From Caldithrix sp. (GTDB taxonomy: Bacteria > Calditrichota > Calditrichia > Calditrichales > Calditrichaceae): a stretch of DNA of 33,128 bases. Under the pieces are notes generated by a model. The model was not told where the DNA came from. It did no database searches and saw only the letters and a list, made by a program, of their open reading frames with translations. Shown here in pieces: positions 1 to 6,610 of this stretch. Numbering within the stretch: the stretch's first letter is position 1; every line of letters starts with the position of its first letter. The translations under genes were made by a program, and so were the position numbers. The stretch covers positions 1 to 33,128 of the forward strand of contig WJIP01000280.1 of assembly GCA_014730185.1 (NCBI GenBank). The letters are read 5' to 3'.

Positions 1-47
1 CCGATATTAACATGTGGTTTACTTCTATCAAACTTTTGTTTAGCCAT
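1..47 (-). CDS. tuf: Elongation factor Tu, N-terminal fragment (runs off left edge)
   Basis: The minus strand reads ATG at 47 followed by MAKQKFDRSKPHVNI, the N-terminus typical of bacterial EF-Tu just before its GTP-binding P-loop; the rest lies outside the window. EF-Tu is the GTPase that delivers aminoacyl-tRNA to the ribosome. A strong Shine-Dalgarno (GGAGGA on the minus strand, about 52-57) precedes the ATG. The gene lies directly downstream of three tRNA genes in the same direction, the conserved tRNA-tufB arrangement, so it is probably cotranscribed with them. Only 15 complete codons are visible, but the peptide together with the tRNA context makes the call secure. Confidence 0.9.
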   Translation of the reverse strand, partial: MAKQKFDRSKPHVNI

Positions 48-100
48 GCCGTCCTCCGAAAATAGTTTTGCCTTAAAATTGTAACCAAACGTTCACAAAG

Positions 101-173
101 AGCTCACGACCGGACTTGAACCGGTGACCTCATCCTTACCAAGGATGTGCTCTACCGACTGAGCTACGTGAGC
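101..173 (-). tRNA. tRNA-Thr (anticodon GGT)
   Basis: The minus strand folds as a cloverleaf with acceptor stem GCTCACG/CGTGAGC, anticodon stem CATCC/GGATG and loop TTGGTAA (anticodon GGT), and a T-arm with GGTTCAAGTCC. CCA is not encoded. It is the tRNA closest to tuf, matching thrT in the E. coli tufB operon. Confidence 0.95.
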
Positions 174-196
174 TTAAAAAAACCGGGAATCAAAAG

Positions 197-270
197 AGCG
201 GGAGACGGGATTCGAACCCGCGACCAACAGCTTGGAAGGCTGTGACTCTAGCCAGCTGAGTTACTCCCGC
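197..270 (-). tRNA. tRNA-Gly (anticodon TCC)
   Basis: Minus-strand cloverleaf with acceptor stem GCGGGAG/CTCCCGC, anticodon stem ACAGC/GCTGT, loop CTTCCAA (anticodon TCC) and T-loop GGTTCGAATCC. CCA is not encoded. It lies 23 nt upstream of tRNA-Thr(GGT), in the same position as glyT of the E. coli tufB operon. Confidence 0.95.
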
Positions 271-353
271 AATACCTTAGAAATTAACTTTTAACCGGTT
301 TTCTAGCGGTGCAAACATAACTCTTAATTTACACGGTCACTGTTTCTGAAAGG

Positions 354-426
354 AGCTGGCGAGAGGACTTGAACCCCCAACCGACTGATTACAAATCAGT
401 TGCTCTACCGATTGAGCTACGCCAGC
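354..426 (-). tRNA. tRNA-Thr (anticodon TGT)
   Basis: Minus-strand cloverleaf with acceptor stem GCTGGCG/CGCCAGC, anticodon stem ACTGA/TCAGT and loop TTTGTAA (anticodon TGT). It is the first tRNA of the tuf operon, equivalent to thrU. The 83-nt gap between it and tRNA-Gly, where E. coli has tRNA-Tyr, holds no recognisable tRNA. Confidence 0.95.
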
Positions 427-452
427 AATATTTCAAAAATCAAGAGCTTGGT

Positions 453-480
453 AATATAATTATTTTTTGAGATTTGTCAA
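453..480 (-). promoter_or_regulatory. Promoter of the tRNA-tuf operon
   Basis: Minus strand: a perfect -35 TTGACA (475-480), a 16-nt A/T-rich spacer and a -10 TATATT (453-458), about 25 nt upstream of tRNA-Thr(TGT). It matches the sigma70-type consensus expected for a heavily transcribed stable-RNA operon. Confidence 0.8.
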
Positions 481-658
481 TACTTTTTATTTTTGGCATA
501 TCTTCTGAGAAAGCCTTGTCCAATATGGGGAAGTTCGACTGGTTTTGTTTATTATTATTTTACGAATTCTAGCCATATTACTTTATTTCATATTTCTGGT
601 TATTCGGTTATATTACAAACAACTACTCGTCAGTATTAGTATTTAAGGTACAACGCTC

Positions 659-1096
659 ATGGCAATCTGGTATCAAAATTTTCAACTTAAAGACCTAATG
701 GATGTTGCGCGAGACACCATGGTTGAACATCTCGGTATTGAGTTTGTTGATAGTGGAGAAGATTATTTAATGGCTAAAATGCCGGTTGATTCACGCACAC
801 ATCAACCCGCCGGCTTGCTCCATGGAGGTGCTACGGCTGCTCTTGCTGAAACCGTGGGCAGCGTGGCTGCGTATTTGTGCGTTAATCCCCAAAAATTCGA
901 TTGTGTTGGATTGGAAATTAACCTGAATCACCTGAAAGCTGTACGTAGCGGATTTGTAGTTGCCACAGGTACGCCATTGCACATTGGTAAGCGAACACAG
1001 GTATGGCAGATTCATATTAAAAACGAAAAGAACAAGCTGGTAGCCATCGGTCGAATCACTTTGGCCGTTATACCCAAAATCGATAAAAATCTTTAA
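659..1096 (+). CDS. PaaI/YdiI-type hotdog-fold acyl-CoA thioesterase
   Basis: A 145-residue protein, the usual length of a single hotdog domain. The signature HQPAGLLHGGATAALAETVGS (about 48-68) matches the YdiI/EntH/PaaI group: Q49, H55 and E64 align with the YdiI residues Q48, H54 and E63, the last being the catalytic carboxylate that hydrolyses the acyl-CoA thioester. In other bacteria such enzymes act on 1,4-dihydroxy-2-naphthoyl-CoA (menaquinone synthesis), enterobactin intermediates or phenylacetyl-CoA; the true substrate here is unknown. It is cytoplasmic, with no signal peptide. The gene stands alone, divergent from the tRNA-tuf operon and convergent with the next tRNA cluster. AAGG lies about 10 nt before the ATG as a weak Shine-Dalgarno. 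Confidence 0.85.
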   Translation: MAIWYQNFQLKDLMDVARDTMVEHLGIEFVDSGEDYLMAKMPVDSRTHQPAGLLHGGATAALAETVGSVAAYLCVNPQKFDCVGLEINLNHLKAVRSGFVVATGTPLHIGKRTQVWQIHIKNEKNKLVAIGRITLAVIPKIDKNL

Positions 1097-1286
1097 AACG
1101 GTATACAAAGGGATTGTATTCTTTTGACTTCGATACATTTCAGCTAAGATAAAGAATTGCACCGGCATTGATTTAAGAGGCTTCCATCGGAACACAGATC
1201 ATTGGCACTTTCAAATATTTAATGAAAGACGGAAGGACAGAAAGGTTAATGCCAGCAATAAACAAAAAATAGGATTATAACTATAA

Positions 1287-1311
1287 ATACCTGCCTTCTT
1301 TTGGCAGGTAT
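1287..1311 (-). terminator. Hairpin terminator of the Gln-Arg-Glu tRNA cluster
   Basis: A perfect 9-bp stem (ATACCTGCC at 1287-1295 with GGCAGGTAT at 1303-1311) and 7-nt loop begin 3 nt after the encoded CCA of tRNA-Glu. On the minus strand the hairpin is followed by an A/T-rich tail (TTTATAGTT) rather than a clean T-run. It could also stop plus-strand transcription from the thioesterase gene. Confidence 0.6.
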
Positions 1312-1314
1312 CTC

Positions 1315-1390
1315 TGGTAGCGCGTACGGGATTTGAACCCGTGTTACCGACGTGAGAGGCCGGCGTCCTAGACCCCTAGACGAACGCGCC
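1315..1390 (-). tRNA. tRNA-Glu (anticodon CTC)
   Basis: Minus-strand cloverleaf with acceptor stem GGCGCGT/ACGCGCT, anticodon stem CCGGC/GTCGG, loop CTCTCAC (anticodon CTC) and T-arm GGGTTCAAATCCC. CCA follows discriminator A (1315-1317), so it appears to be encoded; none of the other five tRNAs here encodes CCA. Last gene of its cluster. Confidence 0.93.
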
Positions 1391-1454
1391 AATATATAAA
1401 AGATTAAAAATGAAAGTCCCTGCTTTTTTCTATCCGCTACATAATTTTAACTTG

Positions 1455-1528
1455 TACGCCCGGGAGGAGTCGAACCCCCAACCTCTTGATCCGTAGTCAA
1501 GCGCTCTATCCAATTGAGCTACGGGCGC
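1455..1528 (-). tRNA. tRNA-Arg (anticodon ACG)
   Basis: Minus-strand cloverleaf with acceptor stem GCGCCCG/CGGGCGT (one G-U pair), anticodon stem CTTGA/TCAAG and loop CTACGGA (anticodon ACG). A34 would be edited to inosine by TadA to read CGU/CGC/CGA. It lies 10 nt downstream of tRNA-Gln. Confidence 0.95.
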
Positions 1529-1538
1529 TAAAAAGGTG

Positions 1539-1609
1539 CTGCGGGACAGGGATTCGAACCCCGGCTACCTGGGCCAGAACCAGGCGTCCTACCACTAGAC
1601 GATCCCGCA
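1539..1609 (-). tRNA. tRNA-Gln (anticodon CTG)
   Basis: Minus-strand cloverleaf with acceptor stem TGCGGGA/TCCCGCA, anticodon stem CCTGG/CCAGG, loop TTCTGGC (anticodon CTG) and T-arm GGGTTCGAATCCC. The U1-A72 first pair and G73 are typical glutamine identity features. First gene of the Gln-Arg-Glu cluster. Confidence 0.93.
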
Positions 1610-1622
1610 AGCAAAGCTCAGA

Positions 1623-1651
1623 AATTTAAACAGCTTTTCTAAAAATGTCAA
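1623..1651 (-). promoter_or_regulatory. Promoter of the tRNA-Gln-Arg-Glu cluster
   Basis: Minus strand: a perfect -35 TTGACA (1646-1651), an exact 17-nt spacer and -10 TAAATT (1623-1628), 13 nt upstream of tRNA-Gln. This is among the best sigma70-like promoters in the window. Confidence 0.8.
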
Positions 1652-1655
1652 ATGT

Positions 1656-1676
1656 AAAAAGGGCCTCATGCCGGCC
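1656..1676 (-). terminator. Possible terminator of the cold-shock gene
   Basis: Minus strand: a short GC stem GGCC (1673-1676) / GGCC (1662-1665), 7-nt loop, then five T residues (1656-1660). The stem is only 4 bp and overlaps the last codons of the cold-shock gene, so the call is tentative. It would insulate that operon from the tRNA promoter just downstream. Confidence 0.35.
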
Positions 1677-1866
1677 TGACATTCACAGCCCGATCGCCCT
1701 TCATATCGCTGCGTACATCAAATTTGACCCGTTGTCCTTCAATGGGTTGTTTACCTGAAAAAGATGGGTGCAAATCATTAATATTGACGAATAGTTCATC
1801 ATCATCGGTTTCGATGAAACCAAAACCTTTTTGCGAATTCCACGTTTTTATGGACCCTGTTTGCAT
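1666..1866 (-). CDS. Cold-shock domain protein (CspA family)
   Basis: A 66-residue single cold-shock domain. GSIKTWNSQKGFGFIETDD carries the RNP1 motif KGFGFI (about 13-18) and ELFVNINDL stands at the RNP2 position (usually VFVHxS; here FVNIN, a divergent form). It binds single-stranded RNA/DNA and probably acts as an RNA chaperone. The start is placed at ATG 1866 because it gives the canonical CspA N-terminus; an in-frame ATG at 1896 would add ten basic residues and overlap the upstream reductase gene. It lies 5 nt downstream of that gene, so it may be cotranscribed with it. A possible weak terminator overlaps its 3' end. Confidence 0.88.
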   Translation of the reverse strand: MQTGSIKTWNSQKGFGFIETDDDELFVNINDLHPSFSGKQPIEGQRVKFDVRSDMKGDRAVNVRPA

Positions 1867-1871
1867 AATGA

Positions 1872-2717
1872 CTATCTTCTTCCTTTCTTTTTCCATTCAT
1901 CCCAATCGTCTGTAGTTAATTCCTCGAGAAAATTAAATTCTCCCGCACCGGCCAGCCATTCGCCGCCATCTATTGTTATAACCTCTCCGGTCATATATGC
2001 AGAATATGGTGACAAAAGATAAGCAGCCAAATGAGTCAACTCCTCATGCCGTCCAATGCGCTTTAGGGGAATACGTTCAGTCATTTTTTGGATAAAACGC
2101 TCATCGGGAAACAACCTTTCCCACGCCCCCTGAGTTGGAAATAGGCCGGGGGCAATAGCATTAAGGCGAATATTATGCTTGCCCCATTCCGCAGCCAGTG
2201 AACGGGTTAAATTGAGTACTCCAGCTTTACTAATTGATGACGGCACAACATAGCCCGATCCTGTAGAAGCATACGTCGTTACAATATTTAATATCGTTCC
2301 TTTTATGGACTCTTTAATCCAATACTTCCCAAAAGCTAAAGTGGTATAGTAGGTACCACGCAAAACTATATCGACGATGGTATCGAAAGCTTTATAACTT
2401 AACTTTTCAGTTGGACTTATAAAATTCCCGGCAGCATTATTAATGAGAGCATCAATTTTACCGAAATGCTCTATTCCCTCCTTCAAAACATGTTTAAGCT
2501 GGCGGTAATTGCGCACATCATGTTCCAAAGCTAATACTTCTCTTCCCGTCCTACCGGTTATTTCCCTGGCCGTCTGCGATAAGCGTTCCAGGTTCCTGCT
2601 GGCAATTATTATGTTGGCTCCCAAACCGGATAATTTTTCTGCCATCGACTTTCCCAGCCCGCTTCCACCGCCTGTGATAAAAATGGTGGTATTTTCGAAA
2701 ATATTATCTTTAAACAT
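1872..2717 (-). CDS. 2,4-dienoyl-CoA reductase, DECR-type short-chain dehydrogenase
   Basis: A 281-residue SDR with the NADP(H)-binding motif TGGGSGLG (15-22) and NNAAG (93-97). The classical YxxxK tyrosine is replaced by serine (S160, K164), but N98, Y149, S160 and K164 have exactly the spacing of the catalytic Asn, Tyr, Ser and Lys of mammalian mitochondrial DECR1. The stretches TGSGYVVPS and SLAAEWGKHNIRLN also read like DECR1. The family reduces 2,4-dienoyl-CoA to 3-enoyl-CoA with NADPH, needed to beta-oxidise polyunsaturated fatty acids. This differs from the flavoprotein FadH of enterobacteria. It lies 21 nt downstream of the metallophosphatase gene and 5 nt upstream of the cold-shock gene. 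The family is confident; the exact substrate is inferred. Confidence 0.85.
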   Translation of the reverse strand: MFKDNIFENTTIFITGGGSGLGKSMAEKLSGLGANIIIASRNLERLSQTAREITGRTGREVLALEHDVRNYRQLKHVLKEGIEHFGKIDALINNAAGNFISPTEKLSYKAFDTIVDIVLRGTYYTTLAFGKYWIKESIKGTILNIVTTYASTGSGYVVPSSISKAGVLNLTRSLAAEWGKHNIRLNAIAPGLFPTQGAWERLFPDERFIQKMTERIPLKRIGRHEELTHLAAYLLSPYSAYMTGEVITIDGGEWLAGAGEFNFLEELTTDDWDEWKKKGRR

Positions 2718-2738
2718 AGGTCTTCATTATAGCTATTT

Positions 2739-4628
2739 TTAGTGCAATATAAACTGATCAAAGGGTTCAAGTGTGTCTGGATTGATAACCTTTACCTTTA
2801 CGGCTTTACCCTCAACATGAAAAAATACCACAGCATTTTGGGTAGTGAATCCCTGAACATACTCCGACCATGGTGTTTTTTCCTGAGCATAATAAGGCGC
2901 TCCTGCAGCACCGTTATTAATTTGCCAGATGGTGCGCGATAAATCTAATTTTTCATATTCATAACCTTCTGGATATCTTTCCATTCGGTCATTGATGTTT
3001 AATCGATTGTAATTATGCTCATCACCGGTCAAAATGGCCCGTACCTTTGAACTTTGATTTACCATCACATCCAGAAGTTCATCACGACGCTGAATGATTC
3101 CTTTTTTCACACCTTTTCCTTTAACATAGGCTCGTGGCTCATTATTACCATCATACCACATATCATCGCCCACGTGTCCACCATTAGGGAAAAAAGGAGT
3201 ATGCAAAGTAACGAATACATGATCGATATTCTGATTTTGTTCAAGGGCAAGAATATTATGTTTGAACCATTCTAATTGCTGATCCATTATGTAGGCATGA
3301 ATATTACCACCGGTGTAAGGATGGTGAAGAACGGCAGGTGCATACCAATAATTAGAATTCAGCACAACAAAAGCAACATTATCATACATATAACTAAATA
3401 CATTCTCTTTATAGGATGGAAAATTCCGCACCGATTTTTGCGGATCATAGGAAGCACCATCTTCACTCTCTGGCCCATTTTCTGGATTAACAAAATTTGC
3501 TGCAAAAACCGCCTCTGCAGAATGAGTATCATAGGGAAACTTGTTCACAGAATAATAATGATCATCCTGATCATGGAATGTGTGAGTGAGGGCCTCATGA
3601 TTTCCCATGCTTACATAAACCGGCATAAACCGGGCAAATGGCTCTATGGCCCGTTTCCAGTTGGCATACTGTAAATGAGTTTCCTGCACATTATTCAGGT
3701 ATCCGTTTATAAGATCACCACTGAATTGGAAAAATTTTGCATTTTCCTGCCGGGCCAGGGCAAAAATACGTTTCATGATATAGAAGTTTGTGCCGTGCAT
3801 ATCACGCTCTCCACCACCCCGACCGGCCCTGGAATCGCTGGCATAGGCGAAGACAAACGGTTTTCGTGAGCCGGGCCCGGGTTGTGTCCTGAATTTATAC
3901 CGCCGTTTCGTATCCCCCGCGATGATTTCATAACCGTACTCAGTATCCGGTTGCAATCCACGCACTTCGATTTCATGGTGATTTTGCACCTTTTCATTGG
4001 AAAAAACCCTGCCATCTACCTTTACCCCGGCAGACAATTTGCGATTCAGAGTAAATGATATGGTAGCGCCGTCTGCTGATATTAAGTTGACAAACGGACC
4101 TTCCAAAATTGTAACATCCACTTTAAAAGGTCCGGTTCCCTTAAATGAGACTCTTCCTTCATAAATCATTTGTCCCCTGTCATTCAGCACCCGGTAACCC
4201 AATGTACCATGACCTGTTTGTTGCCAGGCAACCATATCGTATTTTCCGCTCATCTGATTCTTAATATCCACCCCGGCTTTCCCTTTTTTAATTTCGGCAT
4301 AACGTTTAAAGAATACCGGTTGGGGATAGAGGGCATCTTCATGATTGATGAAACCGTAATACAGGGTACCATTCAGTTGCGGATTTGCAAAATCGAAATC
4401 GATACCATTATCTGCCCCCCTTGGGCCCTCTATCATTTGTTTTAACGTGTATCTTGGGTTGACGGTATCTGCATAAACTTTTTGCCCGTTGGGCTTAGCG
4501 ATATATAGTTTACCATGCTCATCAGTGTCCATACGGTCATGACCTGCCGGAATTTGCTGGGCCAATCCAGAATACCAAAGCAGTGCCAGCAATAAAATTA
4601 TTTCAATAATCCATCTGAAAAAAACCAT
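2739..4628 (-). CDS. Exported metallophosphatase, purple-acid-phosphatase-like
   Basis: A 629-residue protein starting with a signal peptide (MVFFRW, a hydrophobic stretch, then GLAQQ). ATG 4628 is chosen because GAGGAG lies 10 nt upstream and the signal peptide then begins at once; an ATG at 4658 would add ten residues. A middle region around 170-260 looks like the FN3-like N-domain of purple acid phosphatases. The calcineurin-like core follows: SDSRAG (motif I, Arg in place of the usual His), SGDLINGY, GNHE, TLHTPF and GDEHNYNR. The last corresponds to GHxHxYxR of purple acid phosphatases with the first His replaced by Asp. Probable role: periplasmic or surface hydrolysis of phosphate esters; the substrate is unknown. 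It lies upstream of the dienoyl-CoA reductase gene in the same direction. Confidence 0.75.
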   Translation of the reverse strand: MVFFRWIIEIILLLALLWYSGLAQQIPAGHDRMDTDEHGKLYIAKPNGQKVYADTVNPRYTLKQMIEGPRGADNGIDFDFANPQLNGTLYYGFINHEDALYPQPVFFKRYAEIKKGKAGVDIKNQMSGKYDMVAWQQTGHGTLGYRVLNDRGQMIYEGRVSFKGTGPFKVDVTILEGPFVNLISADGATISFTLNRKLSAGVKVDGRVFSNEKVQNHHEIEVRGLQPDTEYGYEIIAGDTKRRYKFRTQPGPGSRKPFVFAYASDSRAGRGGGERDMHGTNFYIMKRIFALARQENAKFFQFSGDLINGYLNNVQETHLQYANWKRAIEPFARFMPVYVSMGNHEALTHTFHDQDDHYYSVNKFPYDTHSAEAVFAANFVNPENGPESEDGASYDPQKSVRNFPSYKENVFSYMYDNVAFVVLNSNYWYAPAVLHHPYTGGNIHAYIMDQQLEWFKHNILALEQNQNIDHVFVTLHTPFFPNGGHVGDDMWYDGNNEPRAYVKGKGVKKGIIQRRDELLDVMVNQSSKVRAILTGDEHNYNRLNINDRMERYPEGYEYEKLDLSRTIWQINNGAAGAPYYAQEKTPWSEYVQGFTTQNAVVFFHVEGKAVKVKVINPDTLEPFDQFILH

Positions 4629-5086
4629 TTCACTATTACTCCTCATTGGTTCGTTCATATAAAAAATTGCGTATTCAAATCCATTTTATTTAACAAATAT
4701 CGGATACCAAAGTCTTCTTATCTTTACTCCACTATTGCAATGGAAATTCTGCATTTAATTTATTTTAACATAGTACATAATTCAAAAGATGTTTATCTGG
4801 CATTACACAACGCAATTTTGTCGGAATTATGCCCGATGTTAAAATTTAGGCTTCGAAAAAGGGGCTTTGACGGATGAGAGGATATTAATCATTATTGCAT
4901 TAACCTTTTTAACAAATTTCGAGGTTGAATCCCATTAACCCATTTTCACTTTCATCTTTTCTAAGAAATCCAGCCATTTTGGCTATAATCATCATGCATA
5001 GTGTAGTTCTTAGGGTTTATTGGTACCAGTAATGGGATAAGGCAAGGTGGACATGAATAATACTTAACCTGAAAACACAGTGAAGC
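4629..5086. other. Noncoding spacer without recognised feature
   Basis: 458 nt, A/T-rich, between the metallophosphatase start and the trmO stop. No convincing open frame, tRNA, repeat or terminator hairpin was seen. It presumably holds the minus-strand promoter of the metallophosphatase operon, but no good -35/-10 pair could be assigned. Confidence 0.5.
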
Positions 5087-5557
5087 CTATCGTTCCTTTT
5101 TTAACCTTTGCCAGCAACGGGCCAGCAAACCCCGATCATTTTCCCCCCGGTTATCCAACCCAGGGCTGTAAGGTTTGATGTCTAAAACGGGTGTACCGTC
5201 AAGTATATCTACATCTTCGATGAATATCGTATTCATATCGACTTTATTTAACTGCACCAGACTTAATCCAATATGATTGGGCCTTGAAGGTGACCTTGTG
5301 GCATACACACCACGCTGTTTGCCTTCAAAATACGGAATTACGATGAGATCTGTAGTCTGAGCTTTATGAAAATAAAACAAGACAAAAATATGAGAAAATC
5401 GGTCCAGATCGCTTAAGCCGTCAACAAATTCAGGATCAATAATAATTTTACCTTTAACGCCTCGGGCATAAATGGTTTGTACCGGAGTTTCCTCTTTTTT
5501 TTTGAATGGGGAATAAACCGTACCAATGGGGGTCAACTTAATATTATGATGTGTCAA
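5087..5557 (-). CDS. trmO: tRNA (N6-threonylcarbamoyladenosine37-N6)-methyltransferase TrmO/TsaA
   Basis: A 156-residue protein of the TsaA/YaeB family. Diagnostic motifs are PIGTVYSPF near the N-terminus, ATRSPSRPNHIGLSLVQL in the middle and ILDGTPVLDIKPY towards the end. TrmO uses SAM to methylate t6A37 of ANN-reading tRNAs such as tRNA-Thr(GGT); some family members may act on other substrates. The family usually has RPNPIG; here RPNHIG. The length fits the minimal form lacking the extended C-terminal domain. The start is TTG at 5557 with no clear Shine-Dalgarno. It lies 10 nt downstream of the MetX-like gene, so it is probably cotranscribed and translationally coupled. Confidence 0.88.
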   Translation of the reverse strand: MTHHNIKLTPIGTVYSPFKKKEETPVQTIYARGVKGKIIIDPEFVDGLSDLDRFSHIFVLFYFHKAQTTDLIVIPYFEGKQRGVYATRSPSRPNHIGLSLVQLNKVDMNTIFIEDVDILDGTPVLDIKPYSPGLDNRGENDRGLLARCWQRLKKER

Positions 5558-5567
5558 TAACGCGATC

Positions 5568-6587
5568 TCAATTTCCTAAAAAATGTTTGATAGTATTAGC
5601 GACCCGATCCATCTCGCAGGAAATGGACAAATGACCGCACGGTGAATCCAGCAACATTAACTCAGCATCCGTTAAACGTGCAAATTGCTGAGCCGGCAGC
5701 GGATTTATGATATGATCGGTCAGGGCAACAATGATCAGAAAATCTGCCTTAACACGGTTAGCCACATTTTCCATTTTTCCGTCAAAATTTCGGGTTACAT
5801 TATGATTGATCATAGCTTTAATTTGTCCAGCCCGGTTGAATAATGTAAAAGTTGATGAAACGGGATGAAACAAATTTGTCAAATATGTATTCATCGATTC
5901 CCGGGTATTATGTTCGGTGAAATAGTTCGGCGTCCGAGCCATCATGTTTTGAACACCGTTTACCAAACCTGTAATAGTATCGCTGGGCACCCCATACTGC
6001 CAGCCTACCTCAATGATGTTCAACATATTTTGTAAAAACAATAGATCGAATGAGGTCAGTCGCGGGCTTCCTACATAAGCGATAGCCTGATCCATAAACC
6101 CTGGATAATGCACAGTCCATTCGAACACCTGCATCCCACCCATAGAGCCACCCATAACCGCTTTAAGATGGTTAATTCCCAAGACCTTGGTCAGAAACAG
6201 GTATTGACTCTGTACCATATCACTAATCGTAAACTCCGGGAATTGATGATTTTTTTGCCGGGCACTGTTTGAAGGAGAAGTGGAAAGACCGTTTCCAATG
6301 GCTCCTACTGTTATTATATAATAGTGTGTACTGTCAATTAATTTATCAGGCCCGATGAGGGGTTGCATGTGCTGGGTGGTACCACCAAACCATGTGGGGT
6401 AAAGGATGATATTTGAACTGTCCGCATTTGGTTTTCCATAGGTACGATATTCCAATTTGCAATTCTGAATCGTCTGGCCGTTTATCAGGTTCAAGTTACC
6501 CAGATGGGCAAAATCTGGATTTAGAGGCGCAGAGTTACATAAGATGGGCAAAAAAACCCAAAACAGCATTTTTCGTAGGCGATGCAT
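5568..6587 (-). CDS. Exported MetX-like alpha/beta hydrolase
   Basis: A 339-residue protein of the homoserine O-acetyltransferase-like alpha/beta-hydrolase superfamily. Visible features are the N-terminal LEYRTYGKPN motif, the nucleophile elbow GGSMGGMQ (S148), the Asp in LTDHIINP (D291) and the His in CGHLS (H319), a complete Ser-Asp-His triad. Unlike cytosolic MetX it begins with a basic n-region and hydrophobic stretch (MHRLRK, then WVFLPIL) that looks like a signal peptide, so it may act in the periplasm. Acetyl transfer in methionine synthesis is therefore unlikely; an esterase/acyltransferase role is inferred. The start is ATG 6587; an upstream TTG at 6605 is possible. It lies between an SDR and trmO in a tight run. 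Confidence 0.72.
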   Translation of the reverse strand: MHRLRKMLFWVFLPILCNSAPLNPDFAHLGNLNLINGQTIQNCKLEYRTYGKPNADSSNIILYPTWFGGTTQHMQPLIGPDKLIDSTHYYIITVGAIGNGLSTSPSNSARQKNHQFPEFTISDMVQSQYLFLTKVLGINHLKAVMGGSMGGMQVFEWTVHYPGFMDQAIAYVGSPRLTSFDLLFLQNMLNIIEVGWQYGVPSDTITGLVNGVQNMMARTPNYFTEHNTRESMNTYLTNLFHPVSSTFTLFNRAGQIKAMINHNVTRNFDGKMENVANRVKADFLIIVALTDHIINPLPAQQFARLTDAELMLLDSPCGHLSISCEMDRVANTIKHFLGN

Positions 6588-6610
6588 GAACAGAATATTA
6601 TCCAATTCTA

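Noticed and set aside
271-353. Remnant tRNA-Tyr between tRNA-Thr(TGT) and tRNA-Gly
   Set aside because: The length fits, but no acceptor pairing, GTA anticodon stem or T-loop could be found on either strand.
791-1195. A 134-codon minus-strand frame over the thioesterase
   Set aside because: It is antisense to a gene with intact catalytic motifs and has no Shine-Dalgarno or recognisable domain.
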